DNA of 10,411 nucleotides, taken from positions 1 through 10,411 of the forward strand of contig CAMBEY010000084.1 of assembly GCA_945865705.1 (NCBI GenBank), written 5' to 3'. The stretch is from Candidatus Sulfopaludibacter sp. SbA3 (GTDB taxonomy: Bacteria; Acidobacteriota; Terriglobia; 2-12-FULL-54-10). Under the pieces are notes generated by a model. The model searched no databases and was not told where the DNA came from. It saw only the letters and a list, made by a program, of their open reading frames with translations. The stretch's first letter is position 1. The number at the start of each line of letters is the position of its first letter. Below are positions 1-8,700 of this stretch, piece after piece. The position numbers were made by a program, and so were the translations under genes.

Positions 1-2
1 CG

Positions 3-1232
3 TCGTTTGGCCCGGTGGTGGCGATGGACGCACCTTCGGCGCGACCGACGGGCGAGTTCCACTGGGGCAGCACGCTGTGGCATGAGCTGGCGCACGTCAT
101 CACGCTGGGCATCACCAAGAACCGCGTGCCACGCTGGTTCACCGAAGGCCTCTCGGTCTATGAGGAGGCACACTCGAAACTGGGCTGGGGCGACCCGTTG
201 AGCCTTACCACACTGCATGCCTTGCAGAAACATGGCTTGGTGGCCATGAACGAGTTGAACGGTGTATTCGTCCGGCCCAAGTATCCCAATCAGGTTGTCT
301 TCGCTTACTTCCAGTCCGGACTGATCTGTGAATACATCATCGACAAGCACGGCTTCGCCAAGATCAACGAAATGCTGCGGGCCTACGGCGAGACCAAAAC
401 AGACGCGCAGGTATTCCAGGAAAAACTGGGCTTGAGCCTCGAAGAGTTCGACAAGCTCTTCAAGGAATATGCGCGGGAGAAGACCTACGACTTCGGCAAA
501 GCAATCGATTTCTCGAAGATGGAGGAGCCGTCGATCGAGGCTCGCTTCGGCCATCCTCCGGGATCGGGCGGAGAGGGCGAAGAAGAGGGTGAGGAAGAAG
601 AAGATGGCGATCCGCAATCCTTCGTGAAAGGTTTACTCGAAGAAGCGCAGGGTACTTCGCAGGACTTCATCGGCAAGCTGCGCACGGCTTCCCGTCTACG
701 CAAAGAGAAGAAGCTGGAGGAAGCGATCCAGGTCGCCGAGGAAGCCAAGACCATGCTGCCTCCTTATACAGAGGACGGCAACGTCTACGAGTTGCTGGCC
801 GACATCTACATCGAGCAGGGCCAAAAAGAAAAGGCCGTGGCGGAGTTGCTGGATTGGCGGCGGCATCGCGGACGCAATCCCGAAGCCTTCAGCAAGCTGG
901 CCAATCTGCTGCACGAGCAAGGCCGCCGTAAGGAAGCCATGCAGGTGGTGGAGGACTCGCTCCAGGTGTCCATGTACGATATTAAGTCGCATCAGAGTCT
1001 GGGCAACTGGAGTTTGGAAGAAGGCGACAATGCCACCGCGATCCGCGCTTTTCAAGGCGTGCTGGCGCTGAATCCTCCTGACAAGGCCGAGGCGCACTAC
1101 AAGCTGGCAGCAGCCTACATGAAATTATCGAAGACCACCGAGGCCCGCGAGCAGGTGCTGGCCGCGCTGGAGATCGCGCCCGGGTTCCGCCCGGCGCAAA
1201 AATTGCTTTTAGAATTGGCCGGAGCCGAGTAG
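3..1232 (+). CDS. Zinc metallopeptidase (peptidase MA-like) with C-terminal TPR repeats, 5'-truncated
   Basis: The reading frame is open from the first bases of the window, so the gene starts upstream; about 409 C-terminal residues are present. Numbering from the codon at position 3, HELAH lies at residues 27-31 (DNA 81-95) and is followed by WFTEG with Glu48, the arrangement of HExxH gluzincins of the peptidase MA type, in which the two His and the downstream Glu bind zinc. A Gly/Glu/Asp linker (DNA 573-611) separates this half from a helical region (about residues 225-405) with TPR-like repeats, for example around AEAHYKLAAAYMKLSKTTEA. The likely role is a peptidase, or peptidase-like protein, with a TPR docking surface. 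Localisation cannot be judged because the N-terminus is missing. It lies 63 bases upstream of the MoxR gene on the same strand, so it may belong to the same operon. The family call is fairly sure; the substrate is unknown. Confidence 0.8.
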   Translation, partial: SFGPVVAMDAPSARPTGEFHWGSTLWHELAHVITLGITKNRVPRWFTEGLSVYEEAHSKLGWGDPLSLTTLHALQKHGLVAMNELNGVFVRPKYPNQVVFAYFQSGLICEYIIDKHGFAKINEMLRAYGETKTDAQVFQEKLGLSLEEFDKLFKEYAREKTYDFGKAIDFSKMEEPSIEARFGHPPGSGGEGEEEGEEEEDGDPQSFVKGLLEEAQGTSQDFIGKLRTASRLRKEKKLEEAIQVAEEAKTMLPPYTEDGNVYELLADIYIEQGQKEKAVAELLDWRRHRGRNPEAFSKLANLLHEQGRRKEAMQVVEDSLQVSMYDIKSHQSLGNWSLEEGDNATAIRAFQGVLALNPPDKAEAHYKLAAAYMKLSKTTEAREQVLAALEIAPGFRPAQKLLLELAGAE

Positions 1233-1277
1233 CATCGAATTTGCTTTAGCGTTGGCTGAATCACCGCACATTTACAC

Positions 1278-1285
1278 GAGAGGGA
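1278..1285 (+). promoter_or_regulatory. Ribosome binding site of the MoxR gene
   Basis: The purine run GAGAGGGA lies 10 bases before the ATG at 1296 and supports that start. The 63-base gap after the upstream gene shows no clear terminator hairpin and no convincing promoter. Confidence 0.5.
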
Positions 1286-1295
1286 CCCACCACGC

Positions 1296-2330
<1,035 letters not shown>

Positions 2331-2374
2331 GCGATTGGTGACGCACTTTGTTTTTGGCCGTTATTCGCTTTTAG

Positions 2375-2467
2375 TTGTCATTCTGAGCGCAGCGAGGAAC
2401 CTGCTTTACTCTAGCGTGTTGGGCGAGTTGCGGAAAAGCGGGTCCTTCGCTGCGCTCAGGATGACAA
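2375..2467. repeat. Long imperfect inverted repeat (dispersed palindromic element) between MoxR and DUF58 genes
   Basis: Two 33-base arms, 2375-2407 and 2435-2467, are inverse complements with 4 mismatches and a 27-base loop. A perfect 13-base core, CTGAGCGCAGCGA at 2383-2395, pairs with 2447-2459. In a + strand transcript three of the four mismatches become G-U pairs, so the RNA stem would be nearly continuous. There is no T-run after it, so it does not look like a classical intrinsic terminator. From memory, sequences of the type GTCATYCTGAGCGCAGCGA recur many times in intergenic DNA of Acidobacteriota and some other soil bacteria. It fills most of the 173-base gap at 2331-2503. It could act as an mRNA-stability or attenuation element inside the operon, or be a passive mobile repeat. 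Confidence 0.85.
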
Positions 2468-2475
2468 TATAAAAT

Positions 2476-2501
2476 AGCAAGTCGCTCCCTCGCCGCTTGC
2501 T
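2476..2501 (+). other. Small potential hairpin just before the DUF58 start
   Basis: AGCAAG (2476-2481) is the exact inverse complement of CTTGCT (2496-2501), with a 14-base loop, ending two bases before the ATG at 2504. No Shine-Dalgarno motif is visible here. It may be chance; if real it would lie in the translation-initiation region of the 2504 start. Confidence 0.25.
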
Positions 2502-2503
2502 AC

Positions 2504-3538
2504 ATGGCATCATCTACGAGCAGAAGACAAATGAGCTTCCTGGGTAATCTTCAATCGAGCGTCGAGCAGGCCGCGCGCAAGGCGGGCTTTGGCGGGCTTC
2601 CCGGCGGAGCTACCACCGGGCCGACGCGTTTTCTTGATCCGCGCATTCTGGGGCGCATCTCCGATCTTCAACTAATTGCCCGCAGCGTGGTGGAGGGCTT
2701 CCTCACCGGACTGCACCGCTCGCCCTTTACTGGCGTCTCCATCGAATTCGCCGAGTACCGCTTGTATACTCCCGGCGACGATCCGCGCTCCATTGACTGG
2801 AACGTCTACGCGCGCAGCGACCGCCACTATCAGAAGAAGTATCACGGCGAGACCAACACCGAGCTGACCATCCTGCTCGACGTCAGTGCGTCGATGGGCT
2901 TCGGCGGCAATTACAAAAATGTGAATGGGGCGGAGGATGCGCCGGCCATCAGCAAGTATGAGTACGGATGTTATCTCGCCGCCTCGCTCGCCTACTTCGC
3001 CAGCCAGCAGCGCGACGCCACCGGTCTGATTCTGTTCGACTCGGAGATTCGCGAGCGCATTCCGGCCCGCATGAGGCGCGGCCAGCTTCCGCGCATACTG
3101 CACGCGCTGGACAATGCCAAGCCCGGCCAGACGACGGATCTGGCGGGCGCGCTCGACAAGCTGGCGGGCATGCTGCACCGGCGCGGCGTGATCGTGCTGA
3201 TCTCGGACTTCTACGAACAGCCGGAAAAAATCTCCGATTCACTGCAACGTCTGCGCTTCGGCGGCAACGACCTGGTTCTCTTCCATCTGATGGACCCGCT
3301 CGAACTGGAATTTAATTTGGATGAGCCGGTCCTGCTCGAAGACCTCGAGACGGGCGACCGCATGGAAGTGAATCCCGAGTACGCCGGGCCGCAGTATCGC
3401 AAGCTGATTGAGGAACACATCGGGCGCATCGGCCAGGATGCACGGTCCGCGCGCATTGATTACGAACTGGTGCCCACGTCGCGCCCGCTCGACTACGCGC
3501 TGTTCCACTATCTGTCGGCGCGGCAGCGCAGAGGCTAA
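2504..3538 (+). CDS. DUF58 protein with von Willebrand factor A fold
   Basis: The 344-residue protein carries the DUF58 signature FAEYRLYTPGDDPRSIDW (residues 82-99), followed by ARSDRHYQKKYHGE. It runs into a VWA domain with MIDAS residues D126, S128 and S130 (DVSAS), Thr210/211 (GQTTDL) and D235 (ISDF), so metal binding looks intact. No membrane segments are seen; many DUF58 proteins have two N-terminal helices, so this is the short soluble form expected in the cytoplasm beside MoxR. The start is uncertain: ATG 2504 has no clear ribosome binding site, and ATG 2531 (MSFLGN...) follows the purine-rich GCAGAAGA. The conserved part begins only near residue 41, so either start keeps the domain. 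It sits between MoxR and a BatA-like gene, the usual context for DUF58. The biochemical role is not established; it is probably a MoxR partner. Confidence 0.93.
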   Translation: MASSTSRRQMSFLGNLQSSVEQAARKAGFGGLPGGATTGPTRFLDPRILGRISDLQLIARSVVEGFLTGLHRSPFTGVSIEFAEYRLYTPGDDPRSIDWNVYARSDRHYQKKYHGETNTELTILLDVSASMGFGGNYKNVNGAEDAPAISKYEYGCYLAASLAYFASQQRDATGLILFDSEIRERIPARMRRGQLPRILHALDNAKPGQTTDLAGALDKLAGMLHRRGVIVLISDFYEQPEKISDSLQRLRFGGNDLVLFHLMDPLELEFNLDEPVLLEDLETGDRMEVNPEYAGPQYRKLIEEHIGRIGQDARSARIDYELVPTSRPLDYALFHYLSARQRRG

Positions 3539-3643
3539 CAGAGCCACGACCGTAAGGGAGTGGACCCGTTGATCGATTATCAGTGGCCATTGGGTGTTAG
3601 TTGATCATTGGGCCGGTCCGCTCCCTGACGGTCGCGGCTCTGT
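3538..3643. repeat. Second long imperfect inverted repeat, between DUF58 and BatA-like genes
   Basis: Arms of 29 bases, 3538-3566 and 3615-3643, are inverse complements with 3 mismatches around a 48-base spacer. The motifs GACCGT and AGGGAG of the left arm are matched by CTCCCT and ACGGTC in the right. The left arm begins on the last base of the DUF58 stop codon and the right arm ends 22 bases before the next start, so the element fills nearly the whole 127-base gap. It is unrelated in sequence to the repeat at 2375-2467. On the minus strand the left arm can be read as LPYGRGSVS, a peptide I recall from many spurious small proteins of Acidobacteriota and Planctomycetota, which suggests a dispersed repeat family. 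No T-run follows, so termination is not obvious. Confidence 0.85.
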
Positions 3644-3648
3644 TTAAA

Positions 3649-3653
3649 CAAGG
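3649..3653 (+). promoter_or_regulatory. Probable ribosome binding site of the BatA-like gene
   Basis: CAAGGA (AAGGA core) lies 12 bases before the ATG at 3666, a slightly long spacing. It falls just outside the right arm of the inverted repeat, so the stem would leave it free. Confidence 0.45.
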
Positions 3654-3665
3654 ACGACTGAGACG

Positions 3666-5768
3666 ATGCAATTTCTTTCGCCATGGTTTTTGCTGGGAGC
3701 CTGCGCGGTGGCGGTGCCCCTCTGGGTGCATCTCATCCGCAGTGAAGAGGCGCAGCGCATTGCCTTCAGCTCGCTGATGTTTCTGCGCAAGGTGCCCTTG
3801 AAATCCGCCTCGCGGCAGAAGCTGAAGCACTTGGCATTGCTGGCGGCGCGAACCGCTTTGCTGGTCCTGCTGGCTATGGCTTTCGCGCGACCATTTTTCC
3901 CGGGCGGCGCGCCGTCGCTGCTGACGGGGTCCGGCAGCCGGCATCGCGTCATCTTACTCGATACTTCCTTAAGTATGCAGATCGGCGACCGCTGGCAGCG
4001 CGCCACGCAGGCCGCTGGCGAAGTGATTGACGATGTAAGTGAGAACGACGTCGGCCAGATCGTTACGTTTTCCTCCGACTTTGAAATTCAGAATCTTGCC
4101 ACCGCCGACCGCGCCGCGCTGCGCGCCACGCTCGCGGGACTGCAACCCACCGCCGGGACCACCTCATACGAACATGCCTTCCGCGCCATTGAGCGCATTC
4201 AGGAAGACTCCGGCCGTGCGTTGGCCGTAACTTTTATTTCCGATCTGCAGAAGTCCGGAGCGGGTGGCAACGCTCAAGGGTTGTCCGTGCCTCCCGTCGC
4301 TGACTTCAAGGTAGTCGATGTCGCCTCGGCGGCGGCCACGCCCAACTTCGCCGTCTCGGACGTGCGCGTGCGCCCGCTGGTCTTTGGCAGCCGTTATCCT
4401 GAAAGGCTGGTCGCGCAGGTGCGGGGCTTCGGCACCGAGGCCGCGACGCGGGACTTCACCCTTTCCGTCACGGGAAAAGTGATCCAGCGCAAAACGGTTA
4501 CGGTGCCGGCCTCCGGCGTGGCGCTGGTCAGCTTCGATCCATTCGATGTCCCGCAGGGAATCAATCGCGGCGAAGTGCGCGCCTCGACCGCCGACGAATT
4601 GCCCGCTGACGATGTCTTTCAGTTTTCTCTGGAGCGCCGCGAACCGTTTCGAGTCCTCTTCCTGCGCAACACGGGCGATGAAGGTGAGTTGTTTTATTTC
4701 CGCAGCGCGCTGGCCGCCGAGGCCAATTCGCCGTGGCAGTTGGAAGTGCGCACGCCGGGTGACGCCACCACGCATCCGCTGAATCAATACGCGCTGGTGA
4801 TTCTGAGCAACATCCCGCGCATTCCCAATGAGTTGGCCGATGGGCTGCGCGCGCTGCTGCAACGCGGCGGCGGGATCATCATCACGGCGGGCAATCGCTT
4901 CCCCGCCCCGGAACTGGAGCAGCAGCTCGCCGCCTTCTGGCCGGCGCACGCCACGCAGAAGCGCCTGCTCACACGCGACGCCGAACGCCTGATCCTGCTC
5001 GGCGAGTACGAGCGCAGCCACGCCATCTTCCGCGATCTGGAAGACGCCGGTGGCGAATCGTTGCGCGCCGTGCAGGCATACGGCTATCTGAGCCTTCAGA
5101 CCGAAGGGATTCCCGAGTCGAAAGTATTGATGCGCTTTGCCAATGCCGACCCGGCGCTGGTCGAGCGGCAATACGAGGGCGGGCGCGTGCTGCTGCTGGC
5201 CACCGCGCTCGACAATATCTGGAATGACTTTCCGCTGCATCCCGTGTTCATTCCCTTCGTTCATCAGATGATGCGCTACGCCGGAGGCTATCCCGCCGAC
5301 CCGCCGGCATACCGCATACCGAGCACGCTGTCGCTGCAACAGTTCGCGCGCGCCGGGCAGGCGGGGCAGGCATGGGACGCGATTGGTCCGGACGGCAAGC
5401 GCGTCGTCGCCTTTGCTCAGGAGAACCGCGCCGACTTCCTGCTGCTGCGTCAACCGGGATTTTACGAGATCACGCAGCGCACCGAGAAGCATCTGATCGC
5501 GGCCAATATTGACCCGTCGGAGTCCGATCTGCAACCACTGCCGGAAGAAGACCGCAAACTGCTCACTCCTGCAACCGACACGCAAGGTCCCGCCGCTGTA
5601 ACCGGCGCCCCGGAATCTGAGAAAAAGCAGTCGTTTTGGTGGATACTAATGGTAATGGCGCTGGCGGCAGCGCTGATCGAAATGGTTTTGGCGTTTCCGT
5701 TCCTGACCAAGCAGCGAGTGCTGGCGAATATTGAATCCCAGCCCACGATGGAAGGCGAGGAAATCTAA
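3666..5768 (+). CDS. BatA-like membrane protein with VWA domain and C-terminal transmembrane helix
   Basis: The 700-residue protein starts with the BatA N-terminal double-transmembrane module: a helix at about residues 5-23, a basic loop (24-55, with KSASRQKLK) and a second helix at about 56-74 ending ARPFF. A VWA domain follows with MIDAS D99, S101 and S103 (DTSLS), Thr165/166 (GTTSY) and D193 (ISDLQ), all intact. A beta-rich part comes next, then a segment (about 327-412, from RVLFLRN through VILSNIPRI to GGGIIITAGNRF) that resembles the class I glutamine-amidotransferase-like fold without a visible catalytic Cys. A last helix spans about 657-680. By the positive-inside rule residues 75-655 should face the periplasm. 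Length fits the long BatA-like proteins found beside MoxR and DUF58, rather than the roughly 330-residue classical BatA. Its stop overlaps the next start. A role in periplasmic protein handling or envelope stress is inferred only. Confidence 0.9.
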   Translation: MQFLSPWFLLGACAVAVPLWVHLIRSEEAQRIAFSSLMFLRKVPLKSASRQKLKHLALLAARTALLVLLAMAFARPFFPGGAPSLLTGSGSRHRVILLDTSLSMQIGDRWQRATQAAGEVIDDVSENDVGQIVTFSSDFEIQNLATADRAALRATLAGLQPTAGTTSYEHAFRAIERIQEDSGRALAVTFISDLQKSGAGGNAQGLSVPPVADFKVVDVASAAATPNFAVSDVRVRPLVFGSRYPERLVAQVRGFGTEAATRDFTLSVTGKVIQRKTVTVPASGVALVSFDPFDVPQGINRGEVRASTADELPADDVFQFSLERREPFRVLFLRNTGDEGELFYFRSALAAEANSPWQLEVRTPGDATTHPLNQYALVILSNIPRIPNELADGLRALLQRGGGIIITAGNRFPAPELEQQLAAFWPAHATQKRLLTRDAERLILLGEYERSHAIFRDLEDAGGESLRAVQAYGYLSLQTEGIPESKVLMRFANADPALVERQYEGGRVLLLATALDNIWNDFPLHPVFIPFVHQMMRYAGGYPADPPAYRIPSTLSLQQFARAGQAGQAWDAIGPDGKRVVAFAQENRADFLLLRQPGFYEITQRTEKHLIAANIDPSESDLQPLPEEDRKLLTPATDTQGPAAVTGAPESEKKQSFWWILMVMALAAALIEMVLAFPFLTKQRVLANIESQPTMEGEEI

Positions 5769-5770
5769 TG
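5757..5770 (+). promoter_or_regulatory. Shine-Dalgarno and TAATG stop-start overlap
   Basis: GAGG at 5757-5760 lies seven bases before ATG 5768, and the stop TAA (5766-5768) shares its last A with that ATG. This junction implies translational coupling of the BatA-like and DUF4175-like proteins, in contrast to the two upstream junctions that hold long inverted repeats. Confidence 0.8.
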
Positions 5771-8700
5771 CAAACTTTCCAGTCGTTTTCAAAACCGCCG
5801 GATCGCTCCAGTCAAACTGGTGGGCACCCCAATGAGCAGATCGCCGGCTACCTCGGCAATGTGCGGCGACGCCTGCAATGGCAGACGGCGGCTCAGGGCC
5901 TGGGCGTCTGCGGCGTGGTGGCCCTGGTAGCCACCGTGGGCACCGTTCTGGCCGTGAATCACTGGCGCTTTTCAGAGTCGGCAGTGACGATGGGATCTAT
6001 TTTCCTGTGGACCGCGCTGCTCGCCGCCTGCGCCTATTTTCTGGTGCGTCCGCTGCTGCAGCGCATCACCGACGCGCGCATTGCCCGCTTCGTCGAGGAG
6101 AAGCATCCCGAGTTCAAGGATCAATTGGTAACCGCTGTCGAATTGCAGCAAAACGCCGCGACCAATGCCTCATCACAGATTTTCCAAAGCATCCTCGCGG
6201 AAGAAGCGATGCGCAAAACGCCGACCGCTCCGCCCAACTCGCTGGTCGATCCCAAACGTATCTGGAAACCACTGACTTGGGGCCTTGGCTCCGTAGCCAT
6301 CATTTTATTTCTAGGATTATTTGGGCCGGGTGTGTTTCGTTACGGGACCAAGACGCTCTGGATCGGCTGGGCACAGGCCAAGAACAATCCGCTGTATCTG
6401 ATTAAGCTGACTCCCGGCGACGTTACCGTCGGTCGCGACGCGGATCAGGAAATTCTGGCCACCGCTGAGGGCTTCCTGCCCGCCGACATGAAGCTGCACG
6501 TTCTCTACGGCAAAAATGCCGCATGGGAAGAAGCTTCCATGCTGCCCGGCGACAAGGGCGCGGGATTTCATTTTTTGTTGATGAACATTCAGGAGCCGAT
6601 CCAGTATTACGTGGAGTCCAACGGCGTGCGCACCGCGCAGCATACCATCTCGGTGATCGCCGTGCCGCGCGTGGATCGCCTGGAAGTGAAGTTTCACTAT
6701 CCGCCCTACGCCGGCATGGAGGACGTTACCGAGCAGGCTGGCGGCGACATCATCGCGCTGAAAGGCACGGAGATCACACTCACTGTCCACACCGACTCAC
6801 CCGCGCCCGGCGGAAGACTGGTGCTGGATGACAACTCCGCCATTGAATTGAAGAAGACGGGCGAGAAGCAATTGCAGGCCGTCTTCAAGCTATCAAAGGA
6901 CGCTCTCTATCACGTGCGTCTGCAAGACCCGCAGAGCCGCGAAGCGCGGGCCAGCGAAGAATATCTGATGCAGGCTGTCAGCGACATGGCGCCCACGGTG
7001 CGCCTGGTCCGCCCCGGCAAGGATCTGAAGCCGACGCCGGTCGAGGAAGTAATCATCAACTTCGAGGCGCAGGACGACGTAAGGCTCTCCAACCTCGACC
7101 TGCAATACATCGTGAATGGCAAGGAAAAAAAGACCGTCGCGCTGGTGAAGAATGGAAAGACGCAGCAGGTAACGGAATCGCATTTGATCGCGCTGGAGAA
7201 TTACACGCTGCAACCCGGCGACCTGATCTCCTACTACGCTGAGGCGAAAGACGCCGCCGGAAACACCACCCCGACGGATATGTTCTTCCTGCAGGTGCGT
7301 CCCTTTGAGCGCAACTACACGCAAAGCCAGCAGGGCGGTGGCGGTGGCGGTGGCGGTGGCGGCGGAGAGGAAGACAGCTTCCTCTCCGAGCGCCAGAAGG
7401 AAGTGATCTCGGCGACCTGGAATGTGCTGCGCGGCAAGGACAAGCAGCGCGCCGACCAACTAGCCGAGGCCGCTGAAGTCCTCTCGACCGTGCAGCAGAC
7501 CGTGAAGGAGCAAGCCGAGACTTTGCAGACACGCATCGGTCGGCGCGAGCTTACTGGGGTCAACCAGGAGTTCAACGCGCTGGCGGAAAATCTCAAGAAG
7601 GCGGTCGAGTTCATGGACCCGGCCATTGAGATGCTTAAGGCAAAGAAGTTTGAGGATGCGCTCACGCCGGAGCAAACCGCGCTCCAGTATTTGCTGCGCG
7701 CCGAGGCCACTTATCGCGACATTCAAGTTGCCTTCGGACAGCAGGGCGGCGGCGGTGGTGGCGGCGCCAGCGCGGGCCGCGACCTGAGCGACCTGTTCCA
7801 GTTGGAGCTAGACACCAATAAGAATCAGTACGAGACGCTACAGCAGATGGCCGCAGGAGGCGCGGGCGGCGCCATGCCTGGTCAGGAGATGGACGAGATC
7901 ATGCGCAAGCTGCAGGAGCTTGCCCGCCGTCAACAGGAGATCGCCCGCCGCGAGCAGGAGAATCAGAAGGACTCAATGCGCTCGGCCAATCGCTGGGAGC
8001 AGGAGATGCTGCGCCGCGAGACGGAAGAGCTGGCGCGCAAGCTGGAGCAACTATCGCGTCAGTCGAACTCTTCGCAGATGCAGCAGGCTAGTCGCTCGCT
8101 CTCGCAGGCGGCGCGCGACATGCAGCAGGCCGGCCAGCAGGGACAACAAGGCCAGCAGGGGCAACAAGGCCAACAGCAAGGTCAGCAAGGTGGACAATCG
8201 GGACAGGGCGGCCAATCTGGTCAGCAGCAGAATAGTCAGAATCAGCAGAACCGCGGCCAACAGGGTCAGCAGCAATCCGGACAACAATCCGGTCAGCAGG
8301 GCGAGCAGCAAAACGGGCGCAATCAGCAGAACGGCGAACGTGGCGGCAGTGAGCGTGAGCGCGCGCTGGAGCGTCTGCGCGAGGCGAGCAACGCGCTCGC
8401 TGGACAGCGCAGCAGCATGGAGGGTCAACGCCTGAGCGAAATGTCCAATCGCGCCAAGGATATCGCCAACCTCCAACAAGGGATCGCTGAAGAGACGCGG
8501 CGCATGGCCGCCCGTGGCGAGAATCGTTCGCCGGGACCGGAGGAGCGGCAGGCACTGTCGGAGACCATCAACGATAAGATTCAACTGCTGGAGCAGTTGC
8601 GGCAACTGGAGCGCGACATCAACGCCGCGGCCGGACGCCTGGCCGGCAGTCAGCGCGAGACGTCCGAGCAACTTCGTGGAGCGTCTTCGCATATGCAGGA

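Noticed and set aside
2375..2467. Intrinsic terminator after the MoxR gene
   Set aside because: The hairpin is long with a 27-base loop and is followed by an A/T mix (AATATAAAAT), not by a U-run, so simple termination is not supported.
3312..3590. Minus-strand small protein containing LPYGRGSVS
   Set aside because: Its N-terminal part is the palindromic repeat and the rest is antisense to DUF58, so it is a false small gene created by the repeat.
4164..5585. 473-codon minus-strand open frame inside the BatA-like gene
   Set aside because: Long shadow frames are usual in high-GC coding DNA. The translation shows no family motif and lies entirely opposite a well-supported gene.
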